Part shown: piece by piece, positions 53,210-64,000 of the stretch
How the letters are laid out: each line of letters starts with the position of its first letter
Numbering within the stretch: position 1 is the first letter of the stretch
Assembly: GCA_023150555.1 (NCBI GenBank)
Contig: JAKLKQ010000001.1
Span: forward strand, 1-64,000
Length of the DNA: 64,000 nt
Source of the DNA: Planctomycetota bacterium
GTDB taxonomy: Bacteria; Planctomycetota; SZUA-567; H5-PLA8
Reading direction: 5' to 3'
Made by a program: the position numbers and the translations under genes
The notes under the pieces: generated by a model
Database searches by the model: none
What the model was told of the DNA's origin: nothing
What the model saw: the letters and a program-made list of their open reading frames with translations, nothing else

Positions 53210-54298
53210 TCAGCGCGTGTTCGCTCTGATGTGCACGATGTCGCCGTCCTTGACGACGTACTCCTTGCCTTCCAGGCGCATTTTCCCGGCGGCCTTCAGC
53301 GCCTTCTCGTCGCCCGCCGCGACCAGCTCGTCGTAGGCGAAGACTTCCGCGCGGATGAAGCCCTTCGCCAGGTCGGTGTGAATCCTCCCCGCCGCGGCCA
53401 CAGCCGTGTCGCCGCGGTGGATCGTCCACGCCCGAACCTCGTCCGGGCCCACGGTGAAGAACGGGATTGCATCCAGAGCGGCGTAGGCCGCCCGCGCCAG
53501 GCGCGGCGCGGCGGGCTCGGCAATGCCCATCGCCTCCAGGAATTCGCGGCGCTCCTCGGGCGGCAACTGCGCGATCTCCATTTCTACTCTCGCGCACAGC
53601 GCGATGCTTCCCGGGACTTTGGCCTCCAGTTCCGTGGCGCGGCCTCCGGCTCCCAAGTCGCTCTCGCCGACGTTGAAGACGACCGCCTGCTTCTTCACGG
53701 TCAGGAACTGGAAAGCCGCGACGAACTGCGCTTCGTCTTCGTTGGCGGGCTCGAAGCCGCGGGCCGGCTTGCCTTCCTCGAGCAGCGCGAGCACCTTCTC
53801 CAGCGTGGCGAGTTCCTTCTTGTCGCGGTCCTGGGTCTTGGTGGGCTTGGTGACCTGTACGCGCAGCTTCTCCACGCGGCTGGTGCACTGCGCCAGATCC
53901 GCGAAGAGCAGTTCGCTGTCGGTCTCGCCCAGGTCGCGCATCGGATCGACGGACTCCAGCACGTGCGGGACTTCGCTGCTCTCGAACGCGCGCACCACGT
54001 GGACGATGGCGTCGACCTCGCGGAGCTTTCCCAGCAGCTCGCCCTTGATCTCCTTGCCGCCCCCGCCGGTGCCGGAGATCAGCCCGGTGAAGTCCTGGCA
54101 GTCGGCGCTGGCGAGCGTGAACTTCTTCGGATCGTACATCCCGCGCAGCTTCTCCATGCGCGGATCGGGAACTTTCATCACCGCCAGTTGAAGACCGGGC
54201 GTGTTGCTGTACTGCCCCACCGGCTGCGTGCTGCCGGTGACGGCGTTGAAGAGGGAGGTCTTGCCCGAAGCCGGGAAGCCGATGATGCCGAGTTTCAA
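53210..54298 (-). CDS. ychF: Redox-regulated ATPase/GTPase YchF (OLA1 family)
   Basis: Universal P-loop NTPase associated with ribosomes and stress response. G1 is GFPASGKTSLFNAVTG; the family has the ATP-preferring NVxE-type G4 variant, here VFNVGESD. The C-terminal TGS domain ends GKEYVVKDGDIVHIRAN. A TTG start at 54298 has AAGGAG at the correct distance and gives 362 aa, the standard length. The ORF-track start at 54352 adds 18 residues not in the family. Confidence 0.94.
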   Translation of the reverse strand: MKLGIIGFPASGKTSLFNAVTGSTQPVGQYSNTPGLQLAVMKVPDPRMEKLRGMYDPKKFTLASADCQDFTGLISGTGGGGKEIKGELLGKLREVDAIVHVVRAFESSEVPHVLESVDPMRDLGETDSELLFADLAQCTSRVEKLRVQVTKPTKTQDRDKKELATLEKVLALLEEGKPARGFEPANEDEAQFVAAFQFLTVKKQAVVFNVGESDLGAGGRATELEAKVPGSIALCARVEMEIAQLPPEERREFLEAMGIAEPAAPRLARAAYAALDAIPFFTVGPDEVRAWTIHRGDTAVAAAGRIHTDLAKGFIRAEVFAYDELVAAGDEKALKAAGKMRLEGKEYVVKDGDIVHIRANTR

Positions 54299-54324
54299 GT
54301 GCGGCTCCTTTTCCGTTGCGAATC

Positions 54325-55806
54325 CTACGCGGTCAACTGCGCTTCCAACCACGGCAGCGCGCGCGTGCCGTTGAAGACGTGCCCGCCGCCGTAGACGTGC
54401 AGGCCCAGGCGCTCCGGCGCCCCCGCCCCGTCGTAGATCACGCGCATGCGGCGCCAGGCCTCCTGCGCGAAGATCTCCGGCGAGGTGCCGTCGTCGGCGC
54501 CGTGTTCGAAGAACAGTGCGCGCGGCGCGGCCAGGCCGTAAAGTTCCGGCAGGTCAGCGTCACCCAACAGGCCCGGCAGCATGTGCTTGATGCAGCCTTG
54601 GCCCAACAGCACCCGTTCCCGCATCAGATTCAACGCCCCGCTGACGACCGCCGCCTTCACGCGATCGAACAACGCCGCGCACAATCCCGTGGTACGTCCG
54701 CCCAGCGAGAGTCCCAGCACGCCCAGTCGCGCGGCGTCGACCTGCGGCTGCGCGGCCAGCACGTCGAGCCACGCGCGCCATTCGACCGCTTCGGCCTGTG
54801 CGGGAAGCAGTCCCGCCATGAAACCCCGCATGAACTGCACGTCGCAGGCGTCGCGCGTGTATCGGCCCGCGGCGGACAGCGGATCCCGGCGCGCGCCAAA
54901 GTTGCGCTGGTCCGGAACCAGAACTGTGTACCCGCGGCGCGCCATCTCGGCACCGTAATCGTAGCGCACGCGGTCGATGTTCGCGCGGCGTTCCGCGCTG
55001 CCATCGTCGACGCCGACGACGTTCTTCTTCGCGTCAACGCCGTGCCCATGCAGGGCCAACACCCCCGGCCCGGGCGCACTGCGGCCTTTCGGCAGCAGAA
55101 GGTACGCGGGCATCTCGATGCCCAGCGGCGAAGCCATGCGGATCTCGCGGCGCACATACCCGTTCGACTCGGTTTCGCCAATCGTCCTCGTGATGGCGCC
55201 GAGCCCTTCCGGCAGCGGGCCCAGTAGCTCCATCCAGCGCTTGCGCAACGCGGCCTGCCAACCGGCGTGCGCGAAACCGGCGCGGGGTTCCATCGCGCCG
55301 GGGCGGTTCACCATCGCGTACTCGGGCACCGCGCCCGCATCCAAGTCGACCGATGCGCCATCCGGCACGCCAACGCGCACGCCGCTCGCAGGGTCCAGGC
55401 GGAGGCAGGCGTAGCCGCTGGCCTTTGCGGTCTCGATGCGCAACAGGATAACGTTCGCGCCCGAGCGCAATGCCAGGCGTCCCGAGCCATCGGCGATTCC
55501 GACCTCGGCGTTTCCCTCGGGCGTCGCCCCGCGCTGCTCGGCAGCCTGCCAAGCCACACCGCGATAGGAACCCACCGAAAGTCCGACTTCGCAGTCGTGT
55601 TCAGCGACCAGCACACACGCAAGGCTAACCTGTCCCGCAGCCGCCCGTTTTCTCGGAAGGAAAGTGAAGTCGAGCCCCACGTCAATCGGCGCGGCGGCCA
55701 GCACCTGCGCGGACGAAGGCAACGCGTTGTCGGACGGTTCGAGTTGCCCGAACCAGGTCACGAAGCCTTCCAGGCCGGCGCGGCGCGCCAGCGGTCGCGT
55801 GTTCAT
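54325..55806 (-). CDS. Alpha/beta-hydrolase, acetylxylan-esterase/prolyl-oligopeptidase-like
   Basis: 493-aa hydrolase. The N-terminal ~200 residues form a beta-rich accessory part. The C-terminal half is an alpha/beta-hydrolase with oxyanion region LALHGHGVDAKKNVVG, nucleophile Ser in GLSLGGRTTG, Asp/Glu in EHGADDGTSPEIF and His in GGGHVFNG. It resembles the dienelactone hydrolase-like or acetyl-xylan esterase (AXE1) branch common in PVC genomes. No signal peptide is obvious. ATG 55806 is preferred to GTG 55824. Its stop is 26 bases upstream of ychF. Confidence 0.83.
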   Translation of the reverse strand: MNTRPLARRAGLEGFVTWFGQLEPSDNALPSSAQVLAAAPIDVGLDFTFLPRKRAAAGQVSLACVLVAEHDCEVGLSVGSYRGVAWQAAEQRGATPEGNAEVGIADGSGRLALRSGANVILLRIETAKASGYACLRLDPASGVRVGVPDGASVDLDAGAVPEYAMVNRPGAMEPRAGFAHAGWQAALRKRWMELLGPLPEGLGAITRTIGETESNGYVRREIRMASPLGIEMPAYLLLPKGRSAPGPGVLALHGHGVDAKKNVVGVDDGSAERRANIDRVRYDYGAEMARRGYTVLVPDQRNFGARRDPLSAAGRYTRDACDVQFMRGFMAGLLPAQAEAVEWRAWLDVLAAQPQVDAARLGVLGLSLGGRTTGLCAALFDRVKAAVVSGALNLMRERVLLGQGCIKHMLPGLLGDADLPELYGLAAPRALFFEHGADDGTSPEIFAQEAWRRMRVIYDGAGAPERLGLHVYGGGHVFNGTRALPWLEAQLTA

Positions 55807-55901
55807 CTCGTGCTTGCTTCCCACTCGTGCATCGGATCAATTGCCCCAAGGCTGGCCGGAAACCGCTGACCACTTTGGTTTTACAAAGCGTTTACACTCT
55901 A

Positions 55902-56357
55902 ATGGAAAGCCTCTCGTTTTTCCCGCCCTTCGTCCTGGGCTGCGGTTTCTGCATGGCAGGACCCACCGCCCTGGTCTTCCCCATGATACCTACCTGGGCC
56001 ACTGTCTTTCTGATCTGGTGCGTCTTCCGGCATCAGTACGATTCGGTGACTACTTCCAAAACAGCACTTTGGTTGTGCACGGCTGTCCTGGTATTCATCA
56101 CGGGTTCGATCAGTTCGATCGCTCTCTGGAGCATCTTTCTCGGGTATTGGACGGCGCAATTGGTTTTGCGCATGAAGCACCTGAAGCGCGATGTCCAATC
56201 CCTGAAAGAGCAAATAGCCGGTGGCGAGGATGCCGGACTCCTGCGAAAACACGCCGCCTGCGCCGCCTGCCTCAGGTTTCACCGGCACTTGGTAACGCTT
56301 CTGGCGCTCGGCCTGCTCGCCTCGGGCCTGCGCAACTACGCATACTATTTGGGGTAG
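55902..56357 (+). CDS. Hypothetical integral membrane protein
   Basis: 152-aa protein from the ATG at 55902. Hydrophobic segments: ~6-30 (SFFPPFVLGCGFCMAGPTALVF), ~30-48 (IPTWATVFLIWCVF), ~62-95 (ALWLCTAVLVFITGSISSIALWSIFLGYW) and ~130-148 (LVTLLALGLLASGL), with a charged, coiled-coil-like loop (RMKHLKRDVQSLKEQIAGG) holding a CAAC pair. No family is recognised and there is no good ribosome site. The ORF-track start at 55827 adds 25 residues. Convergent with the pseudouridine synthase, two bases apart. Confidence 0.6.
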   Translation: MESLSFFPPFVLGCGFCMAGPTALVFPMIPTWATVFLIWCVFRHQYDSVTTSKTALWLCTAVLVFITGSISSIALWSIFLGYWTAQLVLRMKHLKRDVQSLKEQIAGGEDAGLLRKHAACAACLRFHRHLVTLLALGLLASGLRNYAYYLG

Positions 56358-56359
56358 CG

Positions 56360-57469
56360 CTACTCCGGCGCCTTGCTGTGCTTCGGGTCGGCAACCTGGG
56401 GCGGCGGCAGCACACCGGTGATGCCCAGCCGAGCGGCCAACCCCGCAATGTCCTCCGTCAGGGGCGCCTCCAGCGTCATCGGATGACCGTGGATGGGATG
56501 ACAAAGCGTCAGGGACTCGGCGTGCAGGCAGACGCGCGGCCGCAGTCCGCCAAAGGCCGCGTCGTCACAGCGGCCTTGGTAGAGTTCGTCGCCAACGATC
56601 GAATGCCCCATCTCCAGAGCATGCACGCGGATCTGGTGACTGCGCCCGGTGCGCGGGTACGCGCGCAGCAGGGCGTACTGGCCGCAGGCGGAGCGGAAGA
56701 GCGTCTCGAAACGCGTCTGGGCGGGGCGCGCGTCAAGCCCCTTGACGGCAATGCGCGTGCGCATCGTGGGGTCGACACCCAACGGCGCGTCGACCTCGCG
56801 TGACTCGAAGTCAACCGGGCCGTGCACGAGGCAGAGGTAGGTCTTGCTGAGCAGGCGGTACTCGAACTGCCGCGTCAACTCACCGTGGGCCTTCTTGTCG
56901 AGCGCGAAAACCATGACGCCGCTGGTCTGTTCGTCGAGACGGTGGACGGTCCCGATGTGGTAGGACGGATCGGCGGCCAGGCGGTCCTTGAAATAATGCA
57001 GCAGGCCGTTGTAGAGCGTGCCGTCCTTGTTGCCGCGCGCGGGGTGCACAATGATGCCCGCGGGTTTAACCAGGGCGATGAAGAACTCGTCCTCGTACAC
57101 GACCTCGAACGCGATCTCCTCGCCGGTGTGCTTGGCGCCTTCGGGCAGCAGGAGGGTGACATGCTCGCCGGTCGAGACGTGCCAGCTGGCCTTGGTCGTC
57201 TTTCCGTTGATCAGGATTTTGCCGTCCTTGATCATCTTCTGCAGGAAGCTGCGTGAGTAACCGGGGAAGCGCTCGAGCAGGTATTTGTCGAGGCGCCGCG
57301 GGCGGCCGGGTTTGCGCTCGCCGACGTCGAATTCCAGGCGGTCGGGGCGGCCGGGCTTGGCCTTGGGGAAGTCGTACTTCGTCTTCACGCCCTTTGGGCG
57401 GTACCAGGCCGGATGGCCGGAAGCGTTCTGCCCAAGGCGTTCGGCGGGAGAAGGATGCGAGGAACCCAT
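56360..57469 (-). CDS. RluA-family pseudouridine synthase with S4 domain
   Basis: Modifies uridines in rRNA. The first ~50 residues are a basic unstructured extension. The S4 RNA-binding domain follows (RLDKYLLERFPGYSRSFLQKMIKDGKILING) and the RluA catalytic domain with the active-site Asp in GTVHRLDEQTSGVMVFAL and the motif AYPRTGRSHQIRVH. Closest in layout to RluC/RluD (large-subunit rRNA); which uridine is modified cannot be told. 369 aa. Confidence 0.92.
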   Translation of the reverse strand: MGSSHPSPAERLGQNASGHPAWYRPKGVKTKYDFPKAKPGRPDRLEFDVGERKPGRPRRLDKYLLERFPGYSRSFLQKMIKDGKILINGKTTKASWHVSTGEHVTLLLPEGAKHTGEEIAFEVVYEDEFFIALVKPAGIIVHPARGNKDGTLYNGLLHYFKDRLAADPSYHIGTVHRLDEQTSGVMVFALDKKAHGELTRQFEYRLLSKTYLCLVHGPVDFESREVDAPLGVDPTMRTRIAVKGLDARPAQTRFETLFRSACGQYALLRAYPRTGRSHQIRVHALEMGHSIVGDELYQGRCDDAAFGGLRPRVCLHAESLTLCHPIHGHPMTLEAPLTEDIAGLAARLGITGVLPPPQVADPKHSKAPE

Positions 57470-57497
57470 AGCGTAGGGAATGGCGCCGCGCGCGGCG

Positions 57498-59753
57498 TCA
57501 GGCGAACTTCGTTCCGCGCTCCTTGTCGGGGCGCATGGCCACCTGGACGCAGATCTCCTTGAGCTTGCGCTTGTCTTCCTCGGAGATCTCCAGGACCTGC
57601 GTGCCGAAGACCCAGGGGAACGGAAGATCCTGCGCGCCGCCCTCTTCCTCTTCGCGGTTCTTGATGAAGCGCAGGCTGCACAGCGCCCGCACTTCGATGG
57701 GGTACTTGCTGACCGTCAGGCGCACGCAGATGCCGCGGCGCATCAGGTCCTCGGGGGTGATCAGCTTCGGCGTGTTGCCTTCGCAGAGGAACCCGCCTTC
57801 GCTGATGTCGATGGTCTGCCCGTGGTACAGCGTCTCTTCGGCGGCGCGCCCCAGCCGGTTGCAGAACTGGTAGGCGATCGGCAGCGCGACCTCGTAGCGC
57901 ATGTGCTTGCGCTCTTGCCGTTTCACCTTCGGGCGGATCTTGTCGAGTTCCTTCAGCACCAAGTCCTCCTGCGCAAGGAAGACCTCGATCTTGCGCTTCG
58001 CCTGCCGTTCCAGGTCGTGCAGGATCTGCGGCGGGATCGGGTTGGCGGTCGCGATGCACAGCATCTGCTGCGACTCGTCGAAGGGCAGGAACTCGTAGCG
58101 CAGCATGGTCGACTGCGCGAAGAGCTTGAGCAGGACTTCGGGGATCTCCGCGTCTTCCAGGTCCGTCATCGGCAGGCCCGACTGCAGCGCCAGGGCGCGG
58201 CATAGTTCCGCCGGCGAGATGCGGCCTTCGCGCAGCAGGAAACGCCCAAGGCGTTCGCTGGCCATGCGCGCGCTCTTGACCAGGCCCTCGACCTCGCCGT
58301 CCTGGAGCTTGCCCATATGCACCAGCACTTCGCCCAAGCGGCGGCCGCGGTAGGGGTCGGCGGGCGGTGCCGGCGGCGGCGGTGGGGCCGGCGGCAGGTA
58401 CTCCGGATCGAACTTCGGATGCCCAGGCGTCGCGGCGGGGGGCGGCGGCGAGATGTCGTCCACGGCTTCCTGCGGACCGCTTTCCGTGGCGTCCAATTGC
58501 GAGCCGCTCGCGGAGGCCGGTTCCTCTTCCGGATCATCGATGATCACCGGCGCGACTTGGGGCGGCGGAAGTTCATCGAGTTCATCGGGCCGGCCGGGCG
58601 GCGGCAACGATGTATCAAAGGACGCCTTCTTTGCCTGGGGCATCGACGAAGGCAGAATCACGGCAGGAGGCGGCACGGGTACGGGCGGCGGCGCGCCGCG
58701 CCAGGACGGCCCGACGGCAGCGCGTGCGGCTGATACCGAAGGCGCTGGCGAACCTCCATTCGCCGCGCGGTCGGCGGCAGACTTCGAAGCCGGCGGAGGC
58801 AAGCCGACGGCAGGCCGCCCGGCGGCGGAAGCCGAAGGCGGCACCGCAACCGCAGGACGAGCGGCAGCCGAACCGGAGGCCGGCGGCACGACAACGGCAG
58901 GCCGTACGGCGGCCGAGCCGGAGGCCGGCACGGCGGGCCGCCCGGAAGCCGAACCGGACGCCGAAGCGAGGTGCTTCACGGCGGGATGCCCCGAGGCCGA
59001 TGCGCCGGGCGGCACGCGCGGCGGCGCCTCGACGGCCGCGCGCGCAGCGGTCGAAGCCGAGGGCGCGTCGGGCCAAGGCATGGCAGGCTTGGGCGGAGCC
59101 TGCGCCTGCACGGCCGCAGGCGCAGGCACCGGTTTCGGCGGCGCGGCGGGAACTTCGGGTTCGGGTGCATCGAAAGCCTGGTCATCTGCTGCGACTTCCG
59201 CAGCTTCGTCAGCCCTGGCGGCTTCGGCAGGTGCTTCGTCGTCGTCGAGGACGGGGATCGGCGTGACGGCGAGATCGGCGCCCTCGTCGGACCCCTTCTT
59301 CCCTGCGACGGCTCCGCCGACGAGATACTGCTTGGCTGCGCCGGCGTGCTCAGGCGAGAACGCGTCGCGCACCTTGTCGCTGGCGATGGAGATCATCGCC
59401 ATCTTGAGCAGCTTGAGTTGCTCGGGATCGAGGTTGCGGAAGCGCGTGCCGAGGTCGACGCCGCCGCCTTCCAGCTCTTTCATCATGCGCACTTCGACGT
59501 CGATCGGGAAGTGCGTCAGGTGCGGCGGACAGGAGACCTCGATGCTCAACGGCCGGCCCACGCCCAGAATGCGCTTCCACGTCGCCTGGGTCTCGTCGTC
59601 GAGGCGCCCGATGGGCGCGAGGCAGCGGCAGCCGCCTTCGCTGATGTCGATCAGGGTGCAGGCCACCGATGGCACGCCGCCGTAGCGCAGCAGCACCAGG
59701 CCCTTGTCGATGCGCAGGCGCACGCTGGTTCGGAATCTGGACGAATCATGCAT
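57498..59753 (-). CDS. PilZ - MshEN (GspE N-terminal) - PilZ protein
   Basis: Residues ~5-115 resemble a PilZ domain (LIDISEGGCRCLAPIG). Residues ~150-455 are a long Pro/Ala/Ser linker with repeated PASGSAAxRPAV units. Residues ~465-590 are a GspE/MshE N-terminal domain (LGEVLVHMGKLQDGEVEGLV, LGRFLLREGRISPAELCRALALQSGLP). Residues ~600-745 form a second PilZ domain (RKHMRYEVALPIAYQF, TIDISEGGFLC). No ATPase domain is present. Both PilZ and MshEN bind cyclic-di-GMP in known cases. The canonical RxxxR before D/NxSxxG is only partly visible here (RKHMRYE). Start at ATG 59753; GTG 59768 is an alternative. Confidence 0.85.
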   Translation of the reverse strand: MHDSSRFRTSVRLRIDKGLVLLRYGGVPSVACTLIDISEGGCRCLAPIGRLDDETQATWKRILGVGRPLSIEVSCPPHLTHFPIDVEVRMMKELEGGGVDLGTRFRNLDPEQLKLLKMAMISIASDKVRDAFSPEHAGAAKQYLVGGAVAGKKGSDEGADLAVTPIPVLDDDEAPAEAARADEAAEVAADDQAFDAPEPEVPAAPPKPVPAPAAVQAQAPPKPAMPWPDAPSASTAARAAVEAPPRVPPGASASGHPAVKHLASASGSASGRPAVPASGSAAVRPAVVVPPASGSAAARPAVAVPPSASAAGRPAVGLPPPASKSAADRAANGGSPAPSVSAARAAVGPSWRGAPPPVPVPPPAVILPSSMPQAKKASFDTSLPPPGRPDELDELPPPQVAPVIIDDPEEEPASASGSQLDATESGPQEAVDDISPPPPAATPGHPKFDPEYLPPAPPPPPAPPADPYRGRRLGEVLVHMGKLQDGEVEGLVKSARMASERLGRFLLREGRISPAELCRALALQSGLPMTDLEDAEIPEVLLKLFAQSTMLRYEFLPFDESQQMLCIATANPIPPQILHDLERQAKRKIEVFLAQEDLVLKELDKIRPKVKRQERKHMRYEVALPIAYQFCNRLGRAAEETLYHGQTIDISEGGFLCEGNTPKLITPEDLMRRGICVRLTVSKYPIEVRALCSLRFIKNREEEEGGAQDLPFPWVFGTQVLEISEEDKRKLKEICVQVAMRPDKERGTKFA

Positions 59754-59946
59754 ACAAGATGCCGACACTCCCCCCCAGGGGTGTGCCTTCCCTATAGTCG
59801 GATCGGTCTGGCGGCCCGCCTAACCATATACATACCGCCCACAAGGGGTCGAAACAACCTCTACGGGCCGGGTCGCCCTCGATTCCTTGGATTCCATGTA
59901 CGCTGCACAATTAGGTTAGGACACTATTAGCATACTGGCCGGTCTG

Positions 59947-60693
59947 CTATTTATCTGCGCCCTTCGCTTCAGATGCCTTTTCCGAAGCTCCATCCGGCGT
60001 CTTGGCCGAACCGGGCGGAGGCCTCTCGCCCTCCGCCAACTTGGCTTCGGCCTCCAGCACCGTGGCGAACCGCTTCTGCGCCTCTGCAACACTGAAGCCG
60101 CCCGGACCGGGTCCGCCCTTGTAGGCGATCTTGCCGTCGCTCCCAACGATGTAGATGCGATCCGGCCATCCGGCGTAGGCATCGCCGACCTTGTTGTCCA
60201 TGCCGTCGACGAGGACGGGCAGCGAGAGATGCAGGCCTTCCTGGCACTGTGCCGCGACCTTGCCGCGCGCCTCGAAGTCCTTCGGCGATTCGATCAGGAT
60301 CCCCGCCTGGTCGTTCAACTTCACCTGCCGTCCGCCGGTGGGATGCGCTTCGCGGATGTAGACGAGCAGGAACTTCGCGTTGCCCTTCTGCTCCTGGTAC
60401 CACGTTTCGAGGGCGCCAGACTGGGCCCGGAACGGCGGTCACGTGTAACTGCCAAAAACGAGCGCCACCGGCTGCTTGCCGACGTACGCGCTGAGTTTCT
60501 CGCGGGTCTTGCCGTCGAGTGCGGCGAGGTCGAAGTCGGGCGCGGCGTCGGCATCCTTCAGACTGTCTTCGCTGCGTCCGCCGCCGCGCGCCTCGCGGTT
60601 GCGCTGGCCGGCCTCAACCCGGTAGGCGCCACACGTGCAGAGCGCGGCGCAAGCCACCAGGACCAAGCCCGCCGGATGTTTCCGCATAAGCAT
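59947..60693 (-). CDS. Thioredoxin-fold, iodothyronine-deiodinase-like selenoprotein (in-frame TGA = Sec)
   Basis: The ORF track splits this gene at a TGA (60441-60439) into 60439-60693 and 59947-60324, but both parts and the 38 codons between them lie in one frame with no other stop. The product is 248 aa with Sec near residue 85. The N-terminus (GLVLVACAALCTC) is a signal or lipoprotein segment. The active site reads VFGSYT-U-PPFR, matching the deiodinase site FGSxTUPPF. YIREAHPT and LSLPVLVDGMDN...YAGWPDRIYIVG...IAYKGGPGPGGF follow, as in deiodinase-like redoxins. The ATG at 60693 has GGGAGG eight bases upstream. A hairpin fitting a bacterial SECIS follows the TGA. Substrate unknown; a peroxidase or thiol-redox role is as likely as deiodination. 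Confidence 0.88.
60411..60441 (-). promoter_or_regulatory. Candidate bacterial SECIS element downstream of the Sec UGA
   Basis: On the minus strand the UGA (60441-60439) is followed by ten bases and then GGGCCCA-GUC-UGG-C-GCCC (60428-60411). This is a seven-pair stem with one bulged C and a three-base loop starting with G, 17 bases after the UGA. That agrees with the usual bacterial SECIS limits (small loop with an early G, 16-37 bases from the codon). Folding was done by eye. Confidence 0.6.
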
Positions 60694-60792
60694 TGTCGGA
60701 TCCTCCCACAGGTTGACGCGCTGCGCAGCATTTTGCGGCGCGTTTCGAACGCTGAGTCTAGGAAGATCAAATGGCGGGCCGGAATGCCCGTG

Positions 60793-61536
<744 letters not shown>

Positions 61537-61577
61537 GATCTAGCTCTCAGCCTTCAGCAATCCGCATTCAGCGCCGT

Positions 61578-63502
<1,925 letters not shown>

Positions 63503-63512
<10 letters not shown>

Positions 63513-64000
63513 GACACGGTCCCCTTTTCCGTCAGCACCGGGCGGAAAACCGAAGCATCGTCGTCATTTTCGTCGTGCTTGATGGTCTTGGCCGGAGCGT
63601 GCTCTTTGGCGCCGGGCTTCGGCTTCACCACCAGTCCGTACAACGGCATCGTGAAGAAGCCGAAGGCGATCAGCCAGCCGACGACCAGCCCGGCCTTCTT
63701 GTAGCACTTGGCCCAGCCGGGCTTGGTCAGGCCCAGCGTCTGGAAGGCGCTGGAGAAGCCGTGGCTGAGGTGCAGGCCCAGGACGACCATCGCGGCCATG
63801 TAGGCCAGGGCGATCACCGGATTGGCGAACGCCTGCATCACCAGGCCCCACAACTCGCCGTCCACGTGCTCGTGGTCGGTAAACTTGAACATCTTAACGT
63901 GCAGGATCACGAAGAGCAGGATGATCGCGCCGCTAATCATCATCGTGCGCGAGCCGAAAGTGCTGGTGCCGCCAGACTGCTTGGTCTCATAGGGCACCGG
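63503..64000 (-). CDS. sdhC: Succinate dehydrogenase cytochrome b subunit (5' end outside the window)
   Basis: Membrane anchor of complex II. The frame is open to the window edge, so the N-terminal ~60 residues lie beyond 64000; the listed Met (a GTG at 63997) is internal. Visible are [43 protein letters not shown] with likely haem-ligand histidines, and [20 protein letters not shown]. There is a charged C-terminal tail of ~35 residues. Di-haem B-type anchor expected. First gene of sdhCAB. Confidence 0.9.

Overview
The window is 64 kb of a GC-rich, Gram-negative bacterial chromosome. I could not assign a phylum with certainty. The extended ECF sigma factors with a transmembrane segment and extracytoplasmic tail, the large FG-GAP/Ig/LamG surface protein, the GntR-LacI hybrid regulator, a deiodinase-like selenoprotein and an NXR-type molybdoenzyme together suggest a Planctomycetota or related PVC-like lineage, probably respiratory and at least facultatively aerobic (succinate dehydrogenase, homogentisate dioxygenase).

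Layout. 0.3-11.5 kb: a nitrogen-oxide respiration locus. A minus-strand run starts at an Rrf2 regulator with a textbook sigma70 promoter. It continues through a membrane-anchored dihaem cytochrome c fused to an ethylbenzene-dehydrogenase-type haem domain, a Tat-exported molybdopterin catalytic subunit of the nitrite oxidoreductase/periplasmic nitrate reductase type, a small unknown protein, a NarH-like iron-sulfur subunit, a TorD-type chaperone, an unknown HExxH/zinc-ribbon protein and MoaA. A RIC (YtfE/ScdA) Fe-S repair protein lies downstream in convergent orientation. 11.6-38.6 kb: an accessory region full of broken genes and mobile-element remains. It holds a quinoprotein gene interrupted by a 225-bp MITE, a 79-bp dispersed repeat, a 19-bp direct repeat bracketing 2 kb, two membrane-tethered sigma factors, two sigma-factor fragments, a 2057-residue surface protein, a GntR-LacI regulator opposite a kelch-like secreted protein, a full-length 5-oxoprolinase, a glycosyltransferase, a methyltransferase with a chimeric 3' end, an IS5 remnant and a Toprim fragment. 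It ends at a 20-bp remnant of a tRNA-Ser 3' end, the usual scar of a tRNA-targeted integrative element.

38.7-64 kb: compact, high-GC core genome. It contains a secreted LamG-like protein, tRNA-Leu(CAG), anmK, threonine aldolase, an HtrA protease translationally coupled to a tandem pseudoprotease, a tyrosine/homogentisate degradation run (hppD, FAH-family hydrolase, EEP hydrolase, HAD, hmgA, flavin reductase), a PKD-domain protein, ychF, an esterase, an RluA-type pseudouridine synthase and a PilZ-MshEN-PilZ protein. Next comes a thioredoxin-fold selenoprotein that ordinary ORF calling splits at an in-frame TGA. The window ends with sdhB, sdhA and the 3' part of sdhC.

The observations I rate highest are the deiodinase-like selenoprotein at 59947-60693, the NXR-like operon with its unexplained accessory proteins and altered FS0 ligands, the probable island boundary at 38.6 kb, and the frame-restoring MITE in the quinoprotein gene.
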